64,000 nucleotides of DNA from Mantis religiosa (GCA_030765055.1 CM060958.1:113010954-113074953), one strand, 5' to 3'. Counted from the first letter of the stretch, positions 23,800 to 35,694 are shown. Notes: generated from the sequence alone by a model not told the origin. Translations and numbers: made by a program.

Positions 23800-24966
23800 A
23801 TGGAAAACCGACCAACGACTTTAGTTGTTAGCTTTGTTGAACGCGACATCATTCGACCGACTGCATATGAAATTCATGAGTGGATTTTTGACACACTAAA
23901 ATTGGATGAAACTGACGTCACAGGTTTGCAGGTAAATGGAATTTCTAGACAAATTTTTATGAAATGCACAACGCCAGAGCTCGTCACAAGAGTACTGACA
24001 CAGTCAAATGGGGAAGCTAGTTTTGTACTGTCAAACGGGCAGCGCACTAAGGTGATTATTGATGTAGCTGGATTTGGACGACGGCTGGTGAAAGTGTACA
24101 ATTTACCCCTGAATTTCGACAATAGGAAGTTGATGGGAGCTTTGGAGCCATACGGTGCTGTGTTACAGGTGAAGGAAGATGTTTGGAATGAAACATTTCG
24201 CTATAAGGTTTCTAATGGCGTTCGTTCCGTTACTATGCTCCTAAAAAAGCATATTCCTTCGTTTTTGAATATTGATGGTTACTCCGCATTAGTGAGTTAC
24301 CCTGACCAACCCATCACTTGTGCCATTTGTCATGCCGCTGGTCATTTACGTAATCAGTGTCCCCGCAGATTCGTTCCTAGAACACCGACTACTGCTTCGG
24401 AGCCGACTACATGGGCCAAGCTGGTAACGGGGAATTTGCCAACACCACGAATACCGCTGACCTCAGGGGAACAGACAATTGATAATGACCGCCAATTACC
24501 GACCCAAAGCACAGAGCAGGAGGAAGGTGAACAGACAATTGTGGCAAAAGACTTTCCACCCCTCAGACAGTCCGAAGAAGATAAGTGTAGTCCGGAAGTG
24601 TCTGCTGTAACCTTGGAACACTCTGAGCCAGTGTCTACTCTAGTCTCTCCAACCAGTGTGAACTCACCTCTGATTACCAAGGGGATAGGGGAGGAATGTG
24701 CAGTGCCCGAGTTGGAGAACGAAGAAACTGTGGAGGTCCAACTGCAAACCATAGATCCTGCTTCACGAACAACTGACATACCACCGTCTCCGACGATTTC
24801 GGAAGAGGAAATGGACTCTGAGGATTTAGTGTGTGAACGTGGATTGGAGTCCAGGGGTACGTTACGTAGTGGCGGAGTGAGTAGACGTGACCCGCGATTG
24901 GAAAAACGAAAAAAGACTGCAACAGAGCGTAAGGCTATAAAGACTCATACATCTGTGGAACAGTGA
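23800..24966 (+). CDS. LINE ORF1 protein, RNA-binding, CCHC knuckle
   Basis: A complete 388-residue ORF1. LINE ORF1 proteins coat the element RNA and accompany ORF2 protein in the ribonucleoprotein particle. Residues about 1-90 form a first globular region. Residues about 95-160 (RRLVKVYNLPLNFDN, then NGVRSVTMLLKKHIPSFL) resemble the RRM-like or ZCCHC3-like domain of Tx1-type ORF1 proteins. A CCHC zinc knuckle follows at Cys174, Cys177, His182 and Cys187 (CAICHAAGHLRNQC). The remaining ~200 residues are Thr/Glu/Ser-rich and disordered-looking, ending in a basic patch (RRDPRLEKRKK). The start ATG at 23800 follows AATA and is the first in frame. The stop is 51 bp before ORF2. Confidence 0.85.
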   Translation: MENRPTTLVVSFVERDIIRPTAYEIHEWIFDTLKLDETDVTGLQVNGISRQIFMKCTTPELVTRVLTQSNGEASFVLSNGQRTKVIIDVAGFGRRLVKVYNLPLNFDNRKLMGALEPYGAVLQVKEDVWNETFRYKVSNGVRSVTMLLKKHIPSFLNIDGYSALVSYPDQPITCAICHAAGHLRNQCPRRFVPRTPTTASEPTTWAKLVTGNLPTPRIPLTSGEQTIDNDRQLPTQSTEQEEGEQTIVAKDFPPLRQSEEDKCSPEVSAVTLEHSEPVSTLVSPTSVNSPLITKGIGEECAVPELENEETVEVQLQTIDPASRTTDIPPSPTISEEEMDSEDLVCERGLESRGTLRSGGVSRRDPRLEKRKKTATERKAIKTHTSVEQ

Positions 24967-25017
24967 TTGGATGGTTGAGTATGTGGTGAAACACTGCTTC
25001 CTTCAGTGTTCCTCCTT

Positions 25018-28000
25018 ATGGTAGTGATTCTTCGGACATTTGCGACGGTGAATGTAAATTGTTTACGTAGTGGAACTAAACAAGCGCTGGTACGGGATTT
25101 TACATTTGAGCACGACCTCGATTTTTTGTTTTTGCAAGAGAACAATGAACCCCACTTAAACTTTTTTGGCCCGAGGTATAATTTTGTTTCCAATGTGGGT
25201 GAGGAGCAACGGGGCACCGCCATAGTTTATCGCTCGTCTCTGGGGGTGCAGTTGACGGAAAAACATGCGAGTGGCCGAATTACTTCCTTATTAACGGAAA
25301 ATAATCTTTTACTGGTTAACGTATATTTACCTTCAGGTTCCAACAGACGTAAGGAAAGGGAAGACTTTCTTGCCAAAGAATTGCCTTTCTTTTTGCGCCA
25401 TCGGTACGACAAATTGGTTTTCGGAGGGGATTTTAACTGTGTGCTTAGTGCAAAAGACCAAACTGGACATTACCAACCGTCCCCTATGTTAGACCGTATT
25501 TGTAAATCCTTGGAGCTGCAGGACGCCTGGGAATATCTCTATGACACTTATGTTGAATATACCTTTCACCGAAACACTACGGCTTCCAGAATTGACAGAA
25601 TTTATGTTAGTACAACCATGAAGCAGCAGATCCGCAGCGTGAGAGTGCGACCTGTACCTTTTAGTGACCACCATTCGCTGATGATGACGCTGGTGCATAC
25701 CACCCGGACACCGACAATGGGCAGAAGTTATTGGAAACTAAACAGTGAGCTCCTCCAGGATGAGTCAATCCGAGAAAAGCTTCGACTGTTGTGGACGAGG
25801 TGGCAGCGTACTGCTAAAAACAGGACTCCCAGTTTGCTGAAACAATAGTTATATACTTTCAAACCTGCCATCCGTAATTTTTATAAAGGTGAAGGTATTG
25901 AGAGGGTAAAGGTGCGACGTCAACGGTTGAATTATTACTATGACCTGCTAAATGACTTGTATCAGCAACATTGTGATGGCCGAAACGTGACGCAACATAT
26001 TGTTGCCGTCCGAAAAAGGCTTTGTTGTTTACATGAGGAACTTTGCCGGGGAGCACAGATCCGAGCGGGCGACCGCTCGGTGCAGGACGAGGAGAGAACT
26101 TCCCTGTATCATTTAGCGTCCGAAAAGCACTCAGGGACACGAAAATATATTACCAAGTTACGTTCGTCGGGAGGAAACTTACTGACGGCCTCACGAGAAA
26201 TCTTAACGGAGGTTCAGGATACATTTACCCACAGATTTGCTGCAGTGGATGTCAACAGGGCAGCACAGGAATATGTTTATACGCTAATTGAACCACTTGT
26301 AACGCCGGAGATGAACGTGGCCTTGACTGAGGACATAAGGGAAGAAGAATTGCGCACGGCATTAGCGTCGGCCAGTATGACTTCTGCACCAGGACCCGAC
26401 GGTATTGGGTATCAGTTCTACCGTGACAATTGGAGTATAATGAAAGATACTTTGCTTGGTGTAATGTTGGAGTTACAGCGAGGTCCGGAAATCATGTCTG
26501 AATTTAATGAAGGCGTCATTGTGCTCATTGCCAAACATGCGGCAGCACTAGATGTGAACGATTATCGCCCAATCACGCTTTTAAATTCAGATTACAAATT
26601 ATATACCAAGATTATCGCCAACAGGAGGAAGAGATACCTGCCTGACATTATTGGGAAAGGACAGACCTGTGGAATCCCAGATAGGACGATTACGCATATT
26701 CTAAGAACGTTGCGAGATACCATTATTGAATGTGAGCGCACACCTGATGAACCGGTAGCAATCTTGGCGTTGGATTTTACCACAGCATTTGACAGAATTC
26801 ATCATGGTTATCAATGGGGTGTGCTACGACGCTTTGGATTCTCTCCCTCATTTTTGAAGGTCATACAACGGCTCTATGCAACGGCATATTCCAGAATCCA
26901 AGTAAATGGATTTTTTACGCAGCCAGTGCTTATAGAACAGTCCATCCGTCAGGGATGTCCACTGTCGATGATCCTATATACGATGTGTGTAGAACCCTTA
27001 ATAAGAGGCATAGTCTCCGTACTCTATAGGAGAAAAAACCTCTTGAATCTTGAGAGAGTATTTGCGTATGCGGATGACATTACACTGGTGCTCACGGATG
27101 CTGGTGACCTCACAGCAATTGAACCAACGTTACTACAATATCAGAGTGCGTCAGGGGCTTTGATCAATTACAGTAAATCACATCTCCTGGCCTTGAATAA
27201 CTGGACAATGGAGGACGCTCGGTTTACACATCAATCCGAAATTAAGGTCCTAGGTCTGTTGCTAACACCCCGCCTGGAGGACCTGATCGCAGTAAACTGG
27301 AGAAGAATTGTTAACCACTGCATATATAAATTGACCTCACAGTTGACGAGGAATTTAAATTTTGTGCAGAAAATTTGGCACGTGAATGCCTTTGTGCTTG
27401 CGAAGCTGTGGTACGTGGCACAGGTGCTTTCGATGCCCCATCAGTTCTCACAACGGTTAGAACGGGCAATAGGCTATTACATTTGGAAGAATCAGTACTA
27501 CAAAGTTGCCCGACCACAGTTGCGGAGGGACATAAATAGTGGCGGATGGAATTTGGTGGATGTGCAAGTGAAGTGTCGTGCCCTGTTATTGCGTTCTATC
27601 CTGACAGCTATCAATGGCCAAAGTAGCCAACAGGATATACAGTTCAGCAAACAAGTGATCGGCGCACATATGGTAGCTCCTGCAGCCTTTCGACAGGTGC
27701 GAAGGGATTATGAGAGAGTTTTGCCTTTAATTGCAAGGAAAACAAATACGTTGACATCCAAAATTATATATAAGGAGTTATTAAAGGATTTCTTGGCAGT
27801 ACCGGCGATTGTTCTCAAATATCCAAATACTCCCTGGAAAAATATATGGAAACTCTTCGGCTATCGTTTTGTACCATTGGATTGGAAAGTAACCTTGTAT
27901 CAGTTTGTAAATGAAATCATTCCCACGGAAGCTAAGAAACATAAACACAATATAGTGCCGGCGCCGTGGTGTAAACATTGTGGAGACGTAGATACGCAAC

Positions 28001-28308
28001 TTCATAGAATAACCAGCTGCGTAATGGTACGCGACATTTGGAAATGGACCAAGAAACAGACGGGACACATGATTGGGGTAACGTCGGAAAATTCTGTAAC
28101 TTCAGTTTTGTTAGCTTGGAACTTCCAGAAGGGAGCAACAGAGCACCCACAGATATGGTTGACTTTTGGTTTCTACCATTACTGCCTGAGTTCCGAGCAA
28201 CCGACCTTAATAGAGTTTAAGTCATGGCTAAAGGCTGAAAGATATAGGATGAGACGATACCCTAACATATGGAATCTCCTGAATAAGCACCTGGACTTTA
28301 ATTTATGA
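25018..28308 (+). pseudogene. LINE ORF2: AP endonuclease and reverse transcriptase, one in-frame TAG
   Basis: ORF2 nicks target DNA and reverse-transcribes the element RNA there. The ATG at 25018 is the first after an in-frame stop at 24976. Endonuclease motifs, in order: NVNCLRS, LQENNEPH, GGDFNCV (about 25421), SRIDRIYVS (about 25590) and SDHHSL (about 25663). A TAG at 25846-25848 interrupts the linker, yet the same frame continues open to 28308. RT motifs: APGPDGIGYQFYRD (about 26390), GQTCGIPDRTITHILR, LDFTTAFDRIHHG (26770), IRQGCPLSMILYTM (about 26945), YADDITLVL with the catalytic Asp pair (27067). A C-terminal Cys-His knuckle (WCKHCGD, then HRITSC) lies near 27970-28020. Total ~1,096 codons, normal for the family. 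Confidence 0.88.
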
Positions 28309-28784
28309 GACTTACAAAAAAAAATCAGAGCCCATCCTTCTTCCCAATCACACTTAGTACATAAATAGACTTTTTTCCTTTTCTCTTTTCCTTTAAAAAC
28401 AAAAAAGAGATGTTTTTTTTTAAATTAAAAAATAATACTTTTTGTTATTAAATTGAAATTTTTTCTCTTTGTTTAAACAAAAAAAACTAAAAAAAAGTAG
28501 AATTGTGAAAAGAAAAAAAAAGCGAGTCAGCTGCCTTTTGTTCCCGAGTTTTATGCAATCCACATTTTATACACCAACATGAAATCATCGACCCCATTAC
28601 TAGGTTCTACCCGCGTATTTAACATGGATGTTAAACACTCAATGAAATTAGTAATAATATAGATATCATCGCATCGACTGTAATATATTCGTAATTAGAC
28701 ATGTGACGTTTGCACGTCTGTAAATGATCATTGGAACCAGCGAGTACTATATGTCAGACGAAATGTTTATCTCACACGTTACTA

Positions 28785-28865
28785 GGTAGCTTAGTTGGAA
28801 CCAGCGCAGAACTACAGTCTCGTTTATCTGCTGTGACGTTGGTTTGAATCCAGTGCTTAGGAGTA
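28785..28865 (+). repeat. tRNA-derived SINE head
   Basis: AGGTAGCTTAGTTGGAACC is a good A box and GACGTTGGTTTGAATCCAG a good B box, about 45 bp apart. A second partial copy of TTGGAACCAGCG lies just upstream (about 28733), suggesting a short duplication. The stems are not complete enough for a tRNA gene. Confidence 0.55.
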
Positions 28866-29344
28866 CTACTTTTTTACCATTTAACACAACTTGCAATGAT
28901 TCTGAAAACTGCTATTATTTTATGTTTAATTGTTGTATTTGTGTTTATGGCATTGTTTAATGTTTCTTTATTGGTGAACTACAAGTAGGTAGTTGTTTAA
29001 ACACACCTATAGGTAAGTGCAGTTTAAATAAGGATTATTTATACACATTTGAACACAGACTACATGGAAATTACATTATCAGAGTTTAATATGAAAGTTG
29101 TATACAATTTTGTAGACATAGAATTATTGTGCTATTAAAAATGTCGTTTCAAATTGGTATGCTTTGTGGCGCTGGAATGACCCTTTTTCTATTCCTGGAA
29201 CACGACTACTCTAACGAAGCAAGTGTTCGAACTTATTACCTTCTTGGGTAATGCCCGCCCCCAGGTACTTTATAATTAAATTATTGTGAATTTGGTTTCC
29301 AAGTTTTGATAAACCTAATAAAGGGTATTTACAATACTGAAACC

Positions 29345-29415
29345 CGAACCTTTATCATTGGGGGTTAGGGTACAGGAGACGTCATAATTCCATTGAGCTA
29401 CTTCGAGTCTTGCCT
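29345..29415 (-). repeat. tRNA-derived SINE head
   Basis: The minus strand reads GAAGTAGCTCAATGGAATTA (A box) and AAAGGTTCGGGTTTCAG (B box) at tRNA-like spacing. It is probably a SINE or an old tRNA pseudogene. Confidence 0.5.
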
Positions 29416-31045
29416 GAAAGCACGTTTTGGGATCAGTATTACAACTTGTGTGCCTGGCGCTATTTCTTTGCCAGCTCGCCAGTTCTTGATTAACCTTTTA
29501 AGACACTTTTAATCATTTGATGGGCGTTTTAATATTACTACATAAATGGCAAAAACTGTTATGTATGTTAGTTAAGATGCACGAGACGTAGTTTAATCAA
29601 AAAATAAATAAACCGTTGTTTAAGAATATGTCCCTTTTTAATGTATCGTTCATGATTGATGAGGCGTGTCTAACTTTTTTTCCAATTTTTGTTAGCCAAG
29701 CCCTGCTCTATGTACAAGAATCCGCCATTTTCTTTATAGCTGACGTTAGTGTATTCGTATGATAGGGCCATATTTTCCGAGGCGTTTACTGAATTACTTT
29801 GCCATGTATACTGTAGTAAAAGGTTTGTATAATCGCCTGGTAACCGGAATTTGCTCTCAGAAAAAGTGTTGTATATTTTTTAGGTGTACTTTAGCGAGCA
29901 GTACGTTTTGCCCCTTAAGCCATTATTCCTCCGAATTTTGCGCATTCCTCTTTCTAAGAACGTCAAGCAATGCAGCTTCGTAACTGCAAAACTGGACTAA
30001 GGCTCACATACCGTTTGATGGGTTGCCTACCTTCCAAAAAATAAGGCGCGGTTGACTCACTGATATTTATGGTTACTTTTTTCTATTTGCTTATGTTTGA
30101 GCTTATTTGTTTTATTTTTCTAGCCCATATAGCTGCTTATTTTACCACTTGATTGTGCTTGCAATTCCGGGCTTTAACAATAACCGTTTTTTCTATCCCT
30201 TTTGGTTTGCCACTCACGCAAAAGTCATCCAGAATTAAGAGGACTTTGTGGTTCAAAAAAGTTCAACATGTCCGTTTCATTTACCGTAAAGAAATATTAA
30301 AAATATAATATTTTAATAAGTCTCATTAAAGTTATTTTTGAGAAAATCATTTTTTTCCCTTACATCACCAATCGCGATGTTCGGGGATTCGAATTCCACT
30401 AGCTCGGCAAATTGGGACGAGGGAATCCAAAGTGCTGAGTCTGATAAAGGAGCCAGGATTGAGGAGCGCCCAACGCCTGGAATGATAGTGGGTAAAATAA
30501 ATTATGGAAAAGAGGATGGTGATGGAGCTGTTGGTGGAATGATGGCGGCGGAAACCGGAGGTTCCCTAGAAAAAGGCCCATTACATAAAAAGTCAAATAT
30601 AAAATTTTTTAATCCATACATTCACTGCAAGTCGCATACAAATCATTAACTGGCATGGAGCACAGCGCTTTTCTCACTTAAGGCAGCTAAAAGTAGGAAT
30701 CAACATAAGGTGAGCCTAGGTGTGACTGTTCCATCGCTAATAGCTAATGCGGTGCGTGTAACGTTGTACAGTTAAGCACGCATAATGGCTCGCTTTGCCG
30801 AACCATACGACTAATTTCCTTGCGCGCTCTAAAGACACTAATTACAGATTTATTTTGCTTTCTCCATGTTACAGAGCTATTTTTCTGAGGATTAATATCC
30901 AAACCCCCTGTTTGTAACACATCTGGTTTCAGAGATATGGAAAAATAAGACGCCTAACTACAAAGAAAGGAGTCATTAACTGTCAGTGAAGAAAAGCACA
31001 CGCGAGCTATGTTGCAGCATTCAGTAAAGTGGTGATCTTGTAAGA

Positions 31046-31640
31046 GTGCACACGTGCTTTTCAAAGTTAGTAAATATACCGCTTACCAAGCCTAGTACTA
31101 GTGCGATAAGTAGTAACTGCGAAAAAACTTGTAAGATTTTACATAAGCAGGCTAGAAATATTCTTGTTAATGTGAATTCCTTTTTAAAACAGTTGTCAAT
31201 TAAAGACATTTTCGAAAGTACAAATTTCGCTCGGAGTTGAGAATTAATGTTACAAGCTTGTCACGTGAGTGATCTTTGTGTGACGAACATTGTTAAAGAA
31301 GGCAAACAGTTTACTAAATTAGGAGAAGTTTCCATATTTAAATCTCCAGGGAAACATCGAGCAGCTAAAAAACGTGCTACCAGCTTAGACGATTTTCAAA
31401 AGTGTGTTTTACGTAAAACAGTTTACGATTTATATGACAACGGTGAATATCCAACTTCCAAAAGGCTGACCAATTTAATAAACGAGGAAATATAATATAC
31501 GGATTCTGTATCTTCTATGCATAATATTCTAAAATCTCTTGGGATCAAATGTAGGAGAACCAATTATGATCGCAAATTTCTGCTTGAAAGAATCGATATT
31601 GTTGCTGTAACACTAATACTTCTGTGCCAAATGCATAACA
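31046..31640 (+). pseudogene. IS630-like DDE transposase, N-terminal half
   Basis: One frame runs from about 31046 to 31610 with only two stops, TGA at 31238-31240 and TAA at 31493-31495. It contains the N-terminal helix (KILHKQARNILVNVNSFLK), a helix-turn-helix (ACHVSDLCVTNIVKEGK, about 31255-31310), FKSPGKHR, then DDFQKCVLRKTVYDLYDNGE (about 31390-31445). LKSLGIKCRRTNYDRKFLLE (about 31530-31585) is the linker to the catalytic domain. The DDE domain itself is gone. The order of motifs matches the middle part preserved at 990-1530, so both are one family. The element ends are not recognised. Confidence 0.65.
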
Positions 31641-32307
31641 TTAGTACATGAGATTCATGCTATAAAAGTGCTTCATAAATACACATTCACATCTTCCGTA
31701 TTTATTAGGTATTTTAATGAAACAAAAATTGGTTTAAATACCTTTATAGGCAGTATACAAATATGGCATCATAAAAATAGAAACTATATTCACAAATCGT
31801 TGATATGTCACTATTTTGTTTCACTGTAGCAAACACCTTCTTTCGTAAAACACATCTAATTTAAATAATTTTGTTCTGTATGTATATGAACGATAGCTGC
31901 GTAAGCGAACTGTTTGCCAGTTCAAGGTTTTAAGGTTCAGATTATGCGATAATCACTGTGTATGTTGTCACACACATGCTGAAATATTAAGCGAACTTCT
32001 CTGTGAGAATCTGCATCACTGTACATCTCAGCAGCTGTGTGATACTTGCTAGGTGGATTCGGTGAGACAAAGACAGATATATGTATATCTGCACCTCTGT
32101 CACCCATTAGCGGTGGAACTGGCAACACCAAGACAGTACGATAATCGCATTGGCTTAACCCTTGTAGCCGTTAGAAATGTTCACGGTCCAGAACGTTCAA
32201 GAAGACGAAACTTCTAGAAGATTGTAATTAAGTAGTGAAAGCGCTTACCAAGTATGACGGCGAGCTCCTGAAAATCTTGCACCGTGGTGGTTGCGTTACG
32301 GTACATA
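31641..32307. other. no recognisable gene
   Basis: A 64-codon minus frame at 31937-32131 (DADSHREVRLIFQHVCDN) has the look of a conserved repeat-derived peptide, but I cannot name it. Otherwise AT-rich and featureless. Confidence 0.35.
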
Positions 32308-33232
32308 CCAGGGCTGTTCAATAAAGAATGATCATTATTTTTCTGGTCAAAATCTTTGGTACTAAAATTGGACCATATTATATTCTATTACCTTAATTTG
32401 AAACAAAAACGCCTTAGTAGTTTCATTGTTGGTACTCCTGGTACCCGCCTGTGAGAACCAGGCAAGTTCAGACATGTTCAATATTGCCTACCGCAGCGGT
32501 AGGTAACACGCGAGGAACATTATGCGGCTTTGAAATTCTGCTTTCGTCTCAACAAATCTTAAGTTGAGGCTTATACAACGTTACAGGCCTTATACAGGCA
32601 TATGGAGAGTCTGTTCCTCCCTACAGTACAGCTCGAAGGTGATTTAAAATGTATAAAGAGGGGAGACAATCAATTTCAAAGGAAGGTGGATCCGGTGCTC
32701 CAGTTACTGCTATTACGGAAGAACACATCAACACCGCTGCTGCCATTGAGTGAGAGGATCGACAAATTACCTTGAGCTCACTTTCTGAAATACTTAACAT
32801 TTCATTGGGTGCCACCCACACATTGGTGACAGAAAACATTACACATGAGACGTATTTGTGCGCGATGGGTTCCAAGATGGCCGCATATTGCCAGTGTTGT
32901 TGCTGAATGTCTTGCAGAAATCAACGTGAAGTTCATCCCTCGCCCTCCCTATAGTCCGAATATAGCTCCATATGACTTTTTTCTATTCCCTAATTTGAAG
33001 AAACGCCTTCGTGGGAGGCATTATGCGTAATCAGTAACAGTGGTGATGGCTGCGGAGGCGATTTTGAAGGATCTCTCAAAAAATGGTTTCCAGAATCTCT
33101 TTGAAGACTGGCAGACACGCTGGGACAAGTGCATCGCATTCAGGAGAGACTATTTTGAGAAGGTAAAATTATGAGGATGAGTAAAGGTAGGTTGTGAAAA
33201 AAATGTGATCATTCTTTAATGAACAGCCCTCG
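32308..33232 (+). mobile_element. mariner family A copy 2, internally deleted
   Basis: Left end CCAGGGCTGTTCAATAAAG, right end TTTAATGAACAGCCCTCG, flanked by intact TA duplications (32306-32307 and 33233-33234). At 925 bp it is about 310 bp shorter than copy 1 at 3810. The transposase N-terminal part (about 32640-32870) runs directly into PHIASVVAECLAEINVK and PNIAPYDFFLFPNLKKR. The first-Asp region and the front of the second box are therefore deleted. It is non-autonomous. Confidence 0.85.
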
Positions 33233-33234
33233 TA

Positions 33235-33914
33235 TTTTAAATGAATATTAATTTATGTAGTACCTGTTCATAAATGTATTAATATTTTATCATGCTACAC
33301 ATCACACTTCATAATAGATGTTTTATCTCCTATTGCACGGTTTTCATCATTCTCCTGAGATTTTTTACTGCTCATGATATTAACGGCAGTAAAAAGATTC
33401 AGACACGCAGCAACACGCCCCATGAATAGCCTCAGGTGACGGTAGCTAGTCCTGCTTGCTGCAGAGTTGCTAGGGGCAAATCTATACATCAGTAGTGAAC
33501 TTAGTGATTTTCTCCAGAGGGGTCCTGGAATACTCATCAATATCAAGCTATTGCCACACATGAGTGTCACACGTGTAAGCGTCTCTATAATATATTAATG
33601 TAGTGTTTAGTCTCAAGAGGGCACTGCTGAGGTCGAATGTGAAGTAAGTGTAACGTTGCCGCAAAGTCATCTGTTATCATCACTGTCACTCTTGCAAACT
33701 CAAAAGCATAAAGTTACATTATAGCAACACCTCTCGGTCTCGAGAATGCACACCCTAAGTATCTGTTGTAGACACGATTGCATAAGGAAATGTAACAGAA
33801 AATCATAATTAAGTAGTATTGTAGATCTTTCATATAAGATCATCATACCTAACCCAAGATTACACTTTAAAGTCCAACTCCCATACTTTAGCCTACACAC
33901 GGCCAATGTGAAAG
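33235..33914. other. no recognisable gene
   Basis: AT-rich sequence; short minus-strand frames carry no known motif. Confidence 0.4.
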
Positions 33915-35010
33915 AACAATTAATTTCCATTAATTGACCTAATAATGGTTAACTATAAAGTCCGGGTCTTAAAGTACTTACACGTTGTAAGTCGTCATTA
34001 AGGTAGTTGTCTCATGTGTTTATGAGAACTCCTAAGTGGTTTACCGGGAAAAACACGAGTCAGTTGGGGAATTTAATGTCATATCGGCACGTTGGTCATG
34101 GTAGCTCAAGGGTTATAGCGGCTGGACAGAAACCAGATGCGAGAGCCCCTAGTGGTCTACCGGGGAAATATATGAGTCAACTGGAGAATTCAATGTCAGG
34201 AAGGCACGTTGGCCATGGTAGCTCAAAGGTTAAGAGCGACTGGACGGAAACCAGGAGATCCGTGGTTCAAATCCCGGCCATGGCATTGAATTTTTCATGT
34301 TGACTCTATCCATCAAATATCTTAGCCTATAGACGGCTAGTGTGGAGAAATGATTAATTTCCATCAATTAACTAAAATAATATGAGTTAAATGATGAAGC
34401 CTGGGACTTAAGTACTTACAATTGTAAGTCGCCACAAACGGTGTATCTCGGATGCGAGAGCCCCTAGTGGTCTACCGGGGAAATATATGAGTCAACTGGA
34501 GAATTCAATGTCAGGAAGGCACGTTGGCCATGGTAGCTCAAAGGTTAAGAGCGACTGGACGGAAACCAGGAGATCCGTGGTTCAAATCCCGGCCATGGCA
34601 TTGAATTTTTCCTGTTGACTCTATCCATCAAATATCTTAGCCTATAGACGGCTAGTGTGGAGAAATGATTAATTTCCATCAATTAACTAAAATAATATGA
34701 GTTAAATGATGAAGCCTGGGACTTAAGTACTTACAATTGTAAGTCGCCACAAACGGTGTATCTCGGATGCGAGAGCCCCTAGTGGTCTACCGGGGAAATA
34801 TATGAGTCAACTGGAGAATTCAATGTCAGGAAGGCACGTTGGCCATGGTAGCTCAAAGGTTAAGAGCGACTGGACGGAAACCAGGAGATCCGTGGTTCAA
34901 ATCCCGGCCATGGCATTGAATTTTTCATGTTGACTCTATCCATCAAATATCTTAGCCTATAGACGGCTAGTGTGGAGAAATGATTAATTTCCTTCAATTA
35001 ACTAAAATAA
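33915..35010 (+). repeat. young tandem array of tRNA-like units, 315-bp period
   Basis: CCAGGAGATCCGTGGTTCAA occurs at 34251, 34566 and 34881, exactly 315 bp apart. The complete units differ at only a few bases. Each holds a tRNA-like core: GGCCATGGTAGCTCAAAGG (A box) through GTGGTTCAAATCCCGGCC (B box), with a pairing outer stem GCCATGG/CCATGGC. A spacer follows with TAGACGGCTAGTGTGG and CGAGAGCCCCTAGTGGTCTA. A diverged, shortened unit precedes them (33915-34140). It is the same family as 14473-15570 and 55440-55830 but much more uniform, so the array expanded recently or is kept alike by unequal exchange. Confidence 0.85.
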
Positions 35011-35694
35011 TATTTTTCATGAGTTACCGCTCAAAATGTGGAAATTATTAACTCAAATTTATTCCTTAACACCAAATAATTTTCAAAACATGATCATTAA
35101 CAAAAAAGGAGTGTGAAGTTTCTTATTTACCTATTATGGACCTGTCCTGTAAGTTCTACCAAGATAAATTAAAAACTTTGACGCTTAGGCATTTTGTATC
35201 CTGAAAACTGTTAGAAAAATAGTTTTTTCAGAAAAGTAACTTTAAAGTAATGATTGTTACTTTTAACGATTTTTAAAGGTCTCTTTAAATTGTACGTGAT
35301 GGCCTAAAATGGCGGACATGATAAAAATAGCATGCCATCCATTACCTCAAACCCTAAGGTGCCAAAAATGCCAAGAAAGAAAATTCCATGGTTTTTGACG
35401 TTTTCGGCGAATTTTCATTGTAGCCTTGCCCTAAGCGTATATTTGATCCGAGTTTATAAAATAAGCTTGGCAACCCATAACCAATTAAATTAATTTCACA
35501 AATTTCACACTGTATCTGTGTGTATTTTTTGGAATAGCATAACAAAAAAAAATTACTAAACCTCCTACTGTAACTGTAGTAAATTTCCACTTCAAATTTT
35601 CACATGAACAACTTCTCATTATCCCTTATTTTCTTAAAAATAGCTTAAAAAGGTATATTAAAGTTCGACACAAGTTATACCTACACATGGAAAC
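35011..35694. other. no recognisable gene
   Basis: AT-rich sequence; the 78-codon minus frame at 35354-35590 has no motif. Confidence 0.4.

Larger units (their letters stand above)
23630..28530 (+). mobile_element. nearly full-length two-ORF LINE retrotransposon
   Basis: A ~4.9-kb non-LTR element: ~170 bp of 5' UTR, ORF1 (23800-24966), a 51-bp gap, ORF2 (25018-28308) with AP endonuclease and reverse transcriptase, then ~220 bp of 3' UTR ending in A-rich runs. Conservation is striking beside the wreckage around it: ORF1 is intact and ORF2 has only one in-frame stop. ORF layout, CCHC knuckle and RT style suggest the L1/Tx1-like group, but the clade needs a tree. I could not see a target-site duplication. 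The left border is placed where hAT-like homology ends and is approximate. Confidence 0.88.
28531..31045. other. no host gene; two weak SINE heads
   Basis: AT-rich sequence. Two tRNA-like heads are listed separately. A 103-codon plus frame (30338-30649) is Gly/Glu/Ser-rich (GMIVGKINYGKEDGDGAVGG) and lies in a locally less AT-rich patch. I recognise no family and cannot decide whether it is a used exon. A 74-codon frame at 29759-29983 is Cys/Phe-rich with no motif. Confidence 0.4.

Noticed and set aside
24354..24922. Minus-strand frames of 82-141 codons opposite LINE ORF1
   Set aside because: They are antisense shadows of a well-supported ORF1.
23560..28560. Target-site duplication for the LINE
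   Set aside because: I compared the flanks by eye and found no convincing direct repeat; the borders are too uncertain to claim one.
34200..34915. Cluster of functional tRNA genes
   Set aside because: The anticodon loop lacks the invariant T before the anticodon and the T stem pairs at only about three of five positions; tandem SINE-like units fit better.
33915..35010. CRISPR-like array
   Set aside because: The repeats are 315 bp with no short-repeat/unique-spacer pattern, and the genome is eukaryotic.
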